This document shows, one piece after another, positions 5,352 through 11,185 of a stretch of DNA of 11,185 nucleotides (position 1 is the stretch's first letter; the number at the start of each line of letters is the position of its first letter). Origin of the DNA: B13-G4 sp030606805 (lineage in GTDB: Bacteria > Desulfobacterota > Desulfobacteria > Desulfobacterales > ETH-SRB1); the NCBI GenBank assembly GCA_030606805.1, contig JAUWFS010000104.1:1-11185 (forward strand), given 5' to 3'. The notes beneath the pieces were generated by a model that made no database searches, had not been told where the DNA came from, and was given only the letters and a program-made list of their open reading frames with translations. The position numbers and the translations under genes are program-made.

Positions 5352-7355
5352 TCATTTAATTGTGAGGAAACAGTCGCAACCGGCGTGCAGGGGAGGATGG
5401 GCCTTCATGCCACGGATTTTCATAGGAGCTTCCGCCCCTTCCGGATTAAGTTTTTCACCATCTTTGACAAAACTTTGACCACTTGCAACTCTTTTTCCAT
5501 TCAATGATTTACAATATAAGCAAGTTTTTGCACCTCTTATCCGCCATACGGTTGACATCCCAGCCGCAAAAACAACTGCCTGATATACAGCATTGGACGC
5601 CCTCACTGTTTCATTATTAGCACCTTTTGCAGCTCTTGTTTCATGCCATTCATCAGCCCTTTGGTCAATATCTTCGTCTGTTTTATCTCGATTAAGGGCA
5701 TTTAACTGGCCCGTAGATGATGCAATGTGCCGGGTTGCATAAGTATCGATATAATTTTTGATAAATTCATCAATTTCAGATTTATCAATTTTTACATTTA
5801 TTTCATTCAAGGCTTCATCACGAATTGATTCCATAAATGATCTAAAGACAGGACTTGCTTGTTTTTTTATATATTCGTCAAACGTTCGATAAAATTCATC
5901 AAGCCATTTTGTAAAATCTTCTGATTGACCTGCCCTTTTATTGCGTTTAGTGATTTGAGCTTTTATGGCCTTCGTTTCTTTGTTGACAATGGCTTGTAAG
6001 GCATTTTGAATTAACGGATAATATCGCTTTGCAATTCTATCCCTGGCAGTTATTGACCGAATTTCTCTATTGTCTGCAAAAAAAGATCGTAAGCTTTTAA
6101 CGCTATTATCTTCTATTTCAGGAGATTCTTTTTTCTCAACATCTATTTCGCTTGCCTGTTTCAAAGTCATATAATTCAGAGGTATAAAATATTGATCTCC
6201 GCCCTCGATGGGATTTTGATTTTCTTTTGCTCTAATATCATTCGGAGACATGGCACCATTCCCAACCATTTTTGAATAATATTCAGATCTGGCCTTTGAA
6301 TCACCTCGAAGCAAACCATCAACCAAAAATTCAGCAAATAGGCCGCTTTTTCGTTCCGCAGGCGTTAAAAGTTGATGAGATATCGCAGATTCCCATCTGA
6401 CAAGCCAATGCATTAAACAACTGTCGACATAAGAAGCATTTTCTTGCTCAAGATTATTGTAGTTTGAGTTTTGGCCGTGTACAGCTATTTTATGCGGCGG
6501 GACATGATACATACCGCATATTTCTATTTTTTGATGATCTCGCGTTTGAAGAAATTGAGCATCTTCGAGCGGGATTGTCATAGGTTTATATTTCGCTCCG
6601 CCCTCAAGAAGCATAACCGAATGAGATTTACCAAGGCCCTGATAACCCTTCTTGAATGCTTTGACATAATCATCTCGTTTATCACCCAAATATCCGACCA
6701 TTTCCAAAGCACCTGCAGGATGCGTACCTTCACCAAAGTATTTAGCTCCAAATTGTTCAGTCGCAAGCCCTAATCCGATTGCTTCTCTGGCAAGCGTAAC
6801 CATAGATTTGCCATAAAGCCCATTAAATCCAAATCCGGCCACATGAAATATTTCGTTTCTATTTCTGACAACATTTTGATCTTCGCCATTTTTGTATTTA
6901 TAAACAATCCGCCCGCCGACTCTTTTCATTTCAACTTGAGATGGTTCAGCCATTTGCCATAAGCCTTTTATGGTACCCATTTTATTGCGTTCGATAAATG
7001 AAAAATGGTTACCCCATAAAAGACAATGCGTTTGACCAGCTTCCCGCCAATTGAAAGATGTCGTTTCATTATTTGTGACATTATGCAAAATATCATAAAG
7101 TGGATGATCTGTAGCTCTGTCTTTACCATCATCTTTTCGACGTTTGTATAAAATTAAAGGCAGCCGTGCCAAATCGCCAGCTATTAATGACACGCATGCA
7201 AAAACTGTTAGATATGTCAATGCTGTTTTCTCTGATACCTTGACGCCGGCGTCTGTACTTTGCCCTGGATATGTATACCAGAAATCATCGTCCGGAGAAG
7301 GCTTCTTGTTTCTAGTAATCCAGTTTTTTGCTTTTTGAAAAAAAGATTCTTTCAT
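5352..7355 (-). CDS. Portal protein fused to a MuF-type head morphogenesis domain
   Basis: A protein of 667 aa. Residues about 30-405 are an HK97-family portal: VSEKTALTYLTVFACVSLIA (40-59) followed by LPLILY, a wing region, GEGTHPAGALE (208-218), MYHVPPHKIAVHG (282-294) and GAMSPNDIRAKEN (367-379). The portal forms the DNA entry ring. After a charged linker, residues about 430-667 form a helical region ending in a MuF/minor-head domain with RASNAVYQAVVFAAG (585-599), W604, C612-x-x-C615, H653, H657, C660 and C662. The HPPLHAGCDC ending is the classic motif of that domain, perhaps metal-binding. The two functions are usually separate genes; the single uninterrupted frame shows a fusion, so each portal subunit would deliver a MuF domain into the head. 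The ribosome binding site is weak (GTGA), nine bases after the terminase stop. Confidence 0.93.
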   Translation of the reverse strand: MKESFFQKAKNWITRNKKPSPDDDFWYTYPGQSTDAGVKVSEKTALTYLTVFACVSLIAGDLARLPLILYKRRKDDGKDRATDHPLYDILHNVTNNETTSFNWREAGQTHCLLWGNHFSFIERNKMGTIKGLWQMAEPSQVEMKRVGGRIVYKYKNGEDQNVVRNRNEIFHVAGFGFNGLYGKSMVTLAREAIGLGLATEQFGAKYFGEGTHPAGALEMVGYLGDKRDDYVKAFKKGYQGLGKSHSVMLLEGGAKYKPMTIPLEDAQFLQTRDHQKIEICGMYHVPPHKIAVHGQNSNYNNLEQENASYVDSCLMHWLVRWESAISHQLLTPAERKSGLFAEFLVDGLLRGDSKARSEYYSKMVGNGAMSPNDIRAKENQNPIEGGDQYFIPLNYMTLKQASEIDVEKKESPEIEDNSVKSLRSFFADNREIRSITARDRIAKRYYPLIQNALQAIVNKETKAIKAQITKRNKRAGQSEDFTKWLDEFYRTFDEYIKKQASPVFRSFMESIRDEALNEINVKIDKSEIDEFIKNYIDTYATRHIASSTGQLNALNRDKTDEDIDQRADEWHETRAAKGANNETVRASNAVYQAVVFAAGMSTVWRIRGAKTCLYCKSLNGKRVASGQSFVKDGEKLNPEGAEAPMKIRGMKAHPPLHAGCDCFLTIK

Positions 7356-7364
7356 ATTTTCACA

Positions 7365-9062
7365 TTAAAAAAAGACAGGAACGGGCATTTCAACTTGTTC
7401 TTTTTGATTCATTGCTCGATGCATTGCCGTAATGGTTGCCACTGCTCCATCAATTTTATTCTCATCGCCTTCTTTGAAGGGAAAAACGTTGTCTTTTTTA
7501 TCAACCCGACACATCGTATTTCCAAACATCCATGTCGTTACAGGATTGCCGTCATGATGAAATTTGCCATCTTTTATAGCCGCTTCAATCTCTTTCATGG
7601 GCTCTGACAGCATATTAACGGTTTGAGACACTTCAACCACGGATATATTTTCATTCATCAACTCTGTCACAAGCTGTTGTGCGTTCCAGGGATCATTGCA
7701 AACCTCACCGCCGCCGTTTTCTTCACCGGACAGATCATGGTTTTTGGCAATTTTTCTAATGTCTTTTTTAATATATTCAACATCAATCCGGTTTCCGGGG
7801 GTTGCTGTAAGATATTCTTGGTGCACCCAACCAGCATAATGGGACATGTCTTCACCGTGGGTACGGCTTTCAGGAATATAATGTTTTGAGAATAAATAAT
7901 AATGTCCATCCTTAATAAAAAGTGGCATTAAGCTTGCTATATCAATTTTTGAAGCTAAGTCAAGACCTAAATAACAAGAATCACCCCAAAAATCATTTAT
8001 ATCTAAAGAAAGATCAACAGCTTTTTCCCATTCAACCATATTAAGCCAGCTTGCACCAGCATTTGACCAAAGATTTAAATGCTTACATTTAAGTATATTC
8101 TGTTTACGAGGTTCTTGCAAGCATGTTTTGTGTTGACGTCTTAAAAAATCTTCAAATACAGAAATATTATAATTTGGATTTGCTTTTTTCCAGACATCGA
8201 AATTAGTGAAATCGTCATCTTTATCAATCGTATAGATTATTCCAAAAATCTCATTATTCTCTTTTTGACCGGAGAGAATATCTATAATTTGTTTTCGTTT
8301 TCCATAACATGGACAGCCTGTATTTGTGCCAGCTGTTGTTAATATTGCCATAACAGGCTGTGTACGTGCCCCCATGCCGGTTGAAAAGCAATCATATGTC
8401 GTATCATCTTTGTGTTCATGGTATTCGTCAACTAACCCACAATGGACACTTGCGCCGTCTCCAGGCTTACCGATCACGGCTTCAAAACGGGAAGCTGTGG
8501 CCATACTGTAAATATTTCCAGGATTTTTTTCAGTTCCGCCAAGTTCAATAGCAAATCTTTTCCGATATCCGCCGATTTTCTGTGTCATCAACCAGGCTGG
8601 TCGAAAAACTTCATGCGCCTGTTTTTCAGTTGTTGCACCACTATAGACCTCTGCGCCGGGTTCACCATCGGGCGCAAACATATAATTACCTATGATAGCG
8701 CCAATTGTCGATTTTGAGTTTTTTCGAGGGATTTCCCAAAAGATTTCGCGAAAACGTCTTAAATTATCAGCTTTCCGCACCCATCCAAATAAATTGACAA
8801 GGCCAAAGCATTGCCACGGCTCCAAAACAATAAGGCTACCAGCCCATTTGCCTTTGACATGCGGCATCATTTCAGCAAACTTGCAGATCGCTTCGCCTTT
8901 TAATTTGTCAAGCTTGTATGGATATTCTGGCTTTTTTGATTGCTCCAAGTTGTCGAGATATCGCTGGCAAGCCTGTTTGACGTATAAACAGGCGTTTATT
9001 TTGCCGGATGTGATATCTCTGGCATATTTATTGCACCTATTTACGTGTGGATGTTTAATCAA
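7365..9062 (-). CDS. Terminase large subunit (Terminase_1 type)
   Basis: A protein of 565 aa, the motor and nuclease that cuts concatemeric DNA and pumps it into the prohead. The ATPase half shows the adenine-contact region WAGSLIVLEPWQCFGL (73-88), Walker A PRKNSKST (112-119), Walker B GLVDEYHEH (209-217; D212, E213) and a coupling TTAGT motif (242-246). The nuclease half shows LGLDLAS (365-371, D368), NDPWNA (456-461, D457) and KIDGAVA (536-542, D538), the three acidic positions of the RNase H-like fold. All catalytic residues are present. The start is TTG: no ATG or GTG fits the N-terminus, the frame is closed just upstream by TGA, and AGGGA lies six bases before the TTG. It overlaps the upstream PLD-like gene by eight bases. 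Length is normal for the family. Confidence 0.95.
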   Translation of the reverse strand: MIKHPHVNRCNKYARDITSGKINACLYVKQACQRYLDNLEQSKKPEYPYKLDKLKGEAICKFAEMMPHVKGKWAGSLIVLEPWQCFGLVNLFGWVRKADNLRRFREIFWEIPRKNSKSTIGAIIGNYMFAPDGEPGAEVYSGATTEKQAHEVFRPAWLMTQKIGGYRKRFAIELGGTEKNPGNIYSMATASRFEAVIGKPGDGASVHCGLVDEYHEHKDDTTYDCFSTGMGARTQPVMAILTTAGTNTGCPCYGKRKQIIDILSGQKENNEIFGIIYTIDKDDDFTNFDVWKKANPNYNISVFEDFLRRQHKTCLQEPRKQNILKCKHLNLWSNAGASWLNMVEWEKAVDLSLDINDFWGDSCYLGLDLASKIDIASLMPLFIKDGHYYLFSKHYIPESRTHGEDMSHYAGWVHQEYLTATPGNRIDVEYIKKDIRKIAKNHDLSGEENGGGEVCNDPWNAQQLVTELMNENISVVEVSQTVNMLSEPMKEIEAAIKDGKFHHDGNPVTTWMFGNTMCRVDKKDNVFPFKEGDENKIDGAVATITAMHRAMNQKEQVEMPVPVFF

Positions 9063-9762
9063 GAAACGTCCCTGTCAAATCACCAACATCAGCCGGTTGC
9101 AAGTCGCTCAAGCCAGCATTATTAATATCGCAAGGAAAAAGCTTTTGAAAACCTCTTTTATTATCAGCCGGTCTGTTATTTATCCCTTCATAATCCGTCT
9201 GTGTCCGCCATATTTCGTCAACTATTTCTGTCATAAAATCATACATCGCAAGATCATCTGATATTTCAAAGTTTTCAAATCTTGGATTATAATTCAGATT
9301 CATGCTGGTTCGGATTACGATATTATATTTTTCTGACTTCACTGTGATAAACTTCGCATGGCACGAGGTCACACGGATTGAATCACCACCGAAAGTATCA
9401 ATCATTTCTTCACAAAATTGAGGTTTGCGACTTTTAAAAGAAAAATCAACTATGAATTTCAGGCTCTTAATTTTATTCAGGCTCAACATTCTGTGCGCTG
9501 CCTGGATATCACCGGATGCCGCCGACCATGTGCAAATCACAACATCCGCAGGCCCGACTTGATTTAAAACATGCTCTAAAATATTAATAATGCAAAATTG
9601 TCCTTTCGTAAAACCAAAGATTTCACAACCAGGATACAGATCACCGATTACTTGCGCCGCATTCTCGCCTCTGACACCGATTTGTAGTGCCCGTTTTACG
9701 CCCCGTCTTTTATGCGCTGCTGTCACGTCCTGCAATGCTTTTAGAGAGTCTTTTTGTGCCAT
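9055..9762 (-). CDS. Phospholipase D-like protein with incomplete HKD motif
   Basis: A protein of 235 aa. The C-terminal half holds SCHAKFITV (133-141) followed by the strand NIVIRTSMNLNYNPRFENFE (147-166). This matches the PLD superfamily pattern H-x-K then a small-residue-rich strand S-x-N-L-x-x-N-x-R-x-E, with H135, K137, S153, N155 and E163. The aspartate expected four residues after the lysine is absent (K142 is there). Only one motif is present, so activity would need a dimer or is lost. The N-terminal half (ALQIGVRGENAAQVIGDLYP, then DVVICTWSAA) fits the first sheet of the fold. Proteins like this are encoded beside terminase genes in various phages, with unknown function; a nuclease or DNA-binding role in packaging is plausible. 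It overlaps the terminase gene by eight bases and follows the RHH gene by three. Confidence 0.75.
   Translation of the reverse strand: MAQKDSLKALQDVTAAHKRRGVKRALQIGVRGENAAQVIGDLYPGCEIFGFTKGQFCIINILEHVLNQVGPADVVICTWSAASGDIQAAHRMLSLNKIKSLKFIVDFSFKSRKPQFCEEMIDTFGGDSIRVTSCHAKFITVKSEKYNIVIRTSMNLNYNPRFENFEISDDLAMYDFMTEIVDEIWRTQTDYEGINNRPADNKRGFQKLFPCDINNAGLSDLQPADVGDLTGTFLD
9069..9073 (-). promoter_or_regulatory. Ribosome binding site that fixes the TTG start of the large terminase
   Basis: AGGGA on the minus strand lies six bases before the TTG at 9062, inside the end of the PLD-like gene. Together with the in-frame TGA just upstream it leaves this TTG as the only reasonable start. Confidence 0.65.
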
Positions 9763-9765
9763 TTT

Positions 9766-9951
9766 TTATTCTTTAGCCTTCAAATTAAATTCTTTAATCA
9801 ACAAGCGTTCAATCAACTGTCCCTTGCTTCCAGGATGCTGCATAAGACGTTCAAGCAACCATTGTTGAATCCTTATGCCTGTCATGCGATTGCGCTTTAA
9901 GTGTGCAGGGACAGGCGGCCTGCCTGCCCCTTTGGGGTTCTTATTTTCCAT
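9766..9951 (-). CDS. Small ribbon-helix-helix-like DNA-binding protein
   Basis: A protein of 61 aa. A basic N-terminal arm KGAGRPPVPAHLKRNR (7-22) leads into a short strand MTGIRI (23-28), helix QQWLLERLMQH (29-39), a PGSKG turn (40-44) and helix QLIERLLIKEFNL (45-57). Strand, helix, S/G-turn, helix is the ribbon-helix-helix layout, where two chains pair to put a beta ribbon into the DNA major groove. The start lies one base after the stop of the 59 aa gene (TAA-A-ATG), so it is coupled; AAGGGT is just upstream. It precedes the PLD-like gene by three bases. It could autoregulate the small-gene promoter upstream or help the terminase recognise DNA. The fold assignment is by eye; the targets are unknown. 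Confidence 0.75.
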   Translation of the reverse strand: MENKNPKGAGRPPVPAHLKRNRMTGIRIQQWLLERLMQHPGSKGQLIERLLIKEFNLKAKE

Positions 9952-9952
9952 T

Positions 9953-10132
9953 TTAACCCTTGTATAGCGCTGTCAATATATGTTCTTTCCCAGAAACTCT
10001 CATGTAAGAGCGATGCATTTCGATAATTTTAATATTTCCGGCGTTGAGAAGACTTTCAAACCTTACAGGCAAGCCATCAATATCTTGCAAATCATTATAC
10101 CATACAGTTATCGTTACAATTCCTTTTTCCAT
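9953..10132 (-). CDS. Small protein of unknown function (59 aa)
   Basis: Read directly from the sequence: ATG at 10132 to TAA at 9955-9953. The product begins MEKGIVTITVWYNDLQDIDG and ends HILTALYKG. The first ten residues look like a beta strand, followed by a mixed alpha/beta pattern (LPVRFESLLNAG, then IKIIEMH and YMRVSGKEHILTAL). No signal peptide or membrane helix is seen. I do not recognise a family. It has a strong leader, TATAGGAG eight bases before the ATG, nearly identical to those of the two genes before it, and it is joined to the RHH gene by a one-base gap. The leader, the tight spacing and full use of the stretch make it a credible gene. Confidence 0.75.
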   Translation of the reverse strand: MEKGIVTITVWYNDLQDIDGLPVRFESLLNAGNIKIIEMHRSYMRVSGKEHILTALYKG

Positions 10133-10150
10133 CTTTTATTCTCCTATAAT
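10133..10150 (-). promoter_or_regulatory. Repeated translation leader, copy 3
   Basis: ATTATAGGAGAATAAAAG directly precedes the 59 aa gene. AGGAG (10145-10141) is eight bases from the ATG. It shares TATAGGAG and the A-rich spacer with the leaders at 10317 and 10562. Confidence 0.75.
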
Positions 10151-10154
10151 TTAA

Positions 10155-10316
10155 TTAAATACTCTCACAAACTTTAATCCAATATTTCTTGCCAATTGTT
10201 GTTTCACTTTTTAACATCTCTAATACTGTTTCTCTTGCTAATCCCTCATTGATATAGCCTTTGCCTTCTGTGACCAACTCTTTTGCTCTATCATTTAAAA
10301 CTTTTTTCCAATCCAT
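10155..10316 (-). CDS. Small protein of unknown function (53 aa)
   Basis: Read directly from the sequence: ATG at 10316 to TAA at 10157-10155. The product begins MDWKKVLNDRAKELVTEGKG and continues YINEGLARETVLEMLKSETT, ending KKYWIKVCESI. It appears wholly helical, with two or three amphipathic helices, soluble and mildly charged, and has one tryptophan near each end. No family is recognised. AGGAG nine bases before the ATG, in the same leader as its neighbours, supports translation. It sits 29 bases after the 71 aa gene and 22 bases before the 59 aa gene. It might be a small regulator or an accessory factor carried with the terminase block, but nothing in the sequence decides this. Confidence 0.72.
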   Translation of the reverse strand: MDWKKVLNDRAKELVTEGKGYINEGLARETVLEMLKSETTIGKKYWIKVCESI

Positions 10317-10336
10317 CTTTTCAAGCTCCTATAGTT
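10317..10336 (-). promoter_or_regulatory. Repeated translation leader, copy 2
   Basis: AACTATAGGAGCTTGAAAAG precedes the 53 aa gene. AGGAG (10330-10326) is nine bases from the ATG. It matches the leader of the 71 aa gene in TATAGGAG and TTGAAAA. Confidence 0.75.
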
Positions 10337-10345
10337 AAAATTAAG

Positions 10346-10561
10346 TTATTTTTTTATGTATATTTTAACTCCATTTTGAAAATAGAAAGCTCTTTTATTT
10401 TCTTTTTTGATTGCCTCTTCGTCTATACCCAAGATACTGGCCGCAAGATCATCTGCGCCATCAACAAAATCCATAAATTCATTATTTTCGCAAACTTCAA
10501 TTCCTTCGTCTTCCATTTTCTTGATTGTTTTTTTTATTTCTTTTTTTGTGTTAGCTTTCAT
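10346..10561 (-). CDS. Small acidic/lysine-rich protein of unknown function (71 aa)
   Basis: A protein of 71 aa beginning MKANTKKEIKKTIKKMEDEG. A basic helix (5-18) is followed by an acidic middle (EVCENNEFMDFVDGADDLAA), a helix (ASILGIDEEAIKKE) and a C-terminal beta hairpin-like end (RAFYFQNGVKIYIKK). No known family is recognised. It is the first gene after the promoter at 10643-10615 and has a strong ribosome binding site (AGGAG eight bases before ATG). It begins a run of four small genes lying between the two terminase genes. Strong expression signals suggest it is made in quantity, perhaps at a different time from the structural genes. Function not assigned. Confidence 0.78.
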   Translation of the reverse strand: MKANTKKEIKKTIKKMEDEGIEVCENNEFMDFVDGADDLAASILGIDEEAIKKENKRAFYFQNGVKIYIKK

Positions 10562-10580
10562 TTTTCAATCTCCTATAATT
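10562..10580 (-). promoter_or_regulatory. Repeated translation leader, copy 1
   Basis: AATTATAGGAGATTGAAAA precedes the 71 aa gene. AGGAG (10574-10570) is eight bases from the ATG. Copies 2 and 3 downstream are close variants. Confidence 0.75.
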
Positions 10581-10614
10581 AAATGTTTATAAAATCTCTC
10601 ACTCACTTAATTAT

Positions 10615-10643
10615 AAGATAATACATTTTTTGATTGATGTCAA
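10615..10643 (-). promoter_or_regulatory. Strong sigma-70-type promoter reading into the small-gene block
   Basis: On the minus strand TTGACA (10643-10638) is separated by exactly 17 bases from TATCTT (10620-10615). The -35 box is a perfect consensus match and the -10 box is a close one. An AT-rich stretch with ATTATTATTAATAA lies just upstream and could act as an UP element. The start of transcription would fall near 10608, leaving a leader of about 47 bases before the 71 aa gene. It lies in the only sizeable gap at this end, after the small terminase stop. Confidence 0.8.
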
Positions 10644-10666
10644 GCTTTTTATTAATAATAATGTGA

Positions 10667-11134
10667 TTATTTTTTCTTTTTTTGTGCTCCAAAATCTGCC
10701 CACGGATCAGCTTTTTTCTTGCTTTTTTTAGCTGAAACCTTCGACCGGCTTGCGGGGGTCATGCCAAATTCAAGGAGACATTTATTCATCAATTTTAAGG
10801 CTGTGTTTGCAATACCGAGAAGAGGGTTTTGAATTATATTTCCGGATGTGGTTTTGATCAGCAAGGTTGATTCGTTCAAATCTGACTCCGCTTGTGCCCA
10901 TCTGCCATAAAGTTGACAGATTGATGCAAGGCAGGCCATGTCCACTTGAGACAATAATCCTTGGTCTAAAAAGATTTTTGACATCTTATCCCATTCGACC
11001 TTACCGAGTTCATTAAGATGTTTTGGGGATTCTGGAATCTCCGAAGGATAAATCGGTTCGTTAGGATTCGCCCGATCTTTCCGAAACGTTCCCTTTACCA
11101 ATTTTATTTTTGTTGGAACTACTTTTCTTGGCAT
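10667..11134 (-). CDS. Terminase small subunit, P27 family
   Basis: A protein of 155 aa that recognises phage DNA and regulates the large terminase. It begins MPRKVVPTKIKLVKGTFRKD, with the K-x-x-x-G-(T/N)-x-R element, then P-x-x-P-x-x-LNELGKVEWDKM (about 35-51), GLLSQVDMACLASICQLYGRWAQAE (58-82), IIQNPLLGIANTAL (100-113) and the near-invariant EFGMTPASRSKV (121-132). These together define the P27-type small terminase family. The C-terminus is a basic, lysine-rich tail. Length is normal. AAAGG is 15 bases from the ATG, so the ribosome binding site is poor; it lies within a heptamer repeat. The large subunit is not adjacent: five genes and a promoter lie between them. Confidence 0.93.
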   Translation of the reverse strand: MPRKVVPTKIKLVKGTFRKDRANPNEPIYPSEIPESPKHLNELGKVEWDKMSKIFLDQGLLSQVDMACLASICQLYGRWAQAESDLNESTLLIKTTSGNIIQNPLLGIANTALKLMNKCLLEFGMTPASRSKVSAKKSKKKADPWADFGAQKKKK

Positions 11135-11144
11135 GATTTTTGAT

Positions 11145-11165
11145 TTTGACCTTTGAACTTTGAAA
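11145..11165. repeat. Short tandem heptamer repeat upstream of the small terminase
   Basis: TTTGACC, TTTGAAC and TTTGAAA follow one another on the plus strand with a 7-base period. On the coding strand this reads TTTCAAAGTTCAAAGGTCAA and includes the only Shine-Dalgarno-like bases before the small terminase gene. Function unknown. Confidence 0.55.
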
Positions 11166-11185
11166 TGACACAGCGAATAAATACC

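Noticed and set aside
8692..9261. 189-codon plus-strand frame opposite the large terminase and PLD-like genes
   Set aside because: It is antisense to two well-supported genes, has no ribosome binding site, and its composition (rich in C, H, I, S) is that of a shadow frame.
9980..10177. 65-codon plus-strand frame opposite the small-gene block
   Set aside because: The minus strand here has two genes with strong leaders; the plus frame has no ribosome binding site.
1..11185. CRISPR array, transposon ends, retron or diversity-generating element
   Set aside because: No regular spaced repeats, transposase, reverse transcriptase or template/variable repeat pair was seen on either strand.

Overview
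The window is the packaging and head-assembly module of a tailed double-stranded DNA phage or prophage (Caudoviricetes, HK97-type capsid). Every gene I can support lies on the minus strand and is read right to left. Genes are tightly packed, with ATGA and TAATG overlaps and AGGAG-type ribosome binding sites, and the standard bacterial code is used (TGA is a stop). The DNA looks AT-rich. No integrase, repressor, attachment site or host gene is visible, so a free phage and an integrated prophage cannot be told apart. The host is a bacterium. A Desulfobacterota host is only a guess from the style of a short heptamer repeat at the right edge.

Right part (11134 to 9766): a P27-type small terminase subunit comes first. 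It is followed by an AT-rich gap holding a near-consensus sigma-70 promoter. Four small genes follow (71, 53, 59 and 61 aa); the first three share an almost identical leader with TATAGGAG, and the fourth looks like a ribbon-helix-helix DNA-binding protein. The 53 and 59 aa genes were read directly from the sequence.

Middle part (9762 to 3257): a phospholipase-D-like protein with an incomplete HKD motif, the large terminase subunit (TTG start), a portal protein fused to a MuF head-morphogenesis domain, the prohead protease and the HK97-fold major capsid protein. DNA is cut and pumped by the terminase through the portal; the protease matures the capsid shell.

Left part (3171 to 1): a probable capsid accessory protein, a lysine-rich 97 aa protein, a 113 aa protein with a conserved FGATSG/LWDES motif, a 55 aa coiled-coil protein (read by hand), a 115 aa beta-rich virion protein, the gp6-like head-tail connector, the head-closure protein, and the start of an HK97 gp10-like tail completion protein that runs off the window. 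The three gaps just after the capsid gene each hold a hairpin.

Two things stand out. The gp6-like connector carries an inserted module that resembles a carbohydrate-binding or tail-fibre domain. The roughly 150-base stretch between the connector and the head-closure gene has no convincing gene. It can instead be drawn as a tRNA-like cloverleaf with an exact T-arm, a D-like arm, an anticodon-like arm that also occurs in a second copy, and a 9-bp closing stem. That reading is speculative but testable.
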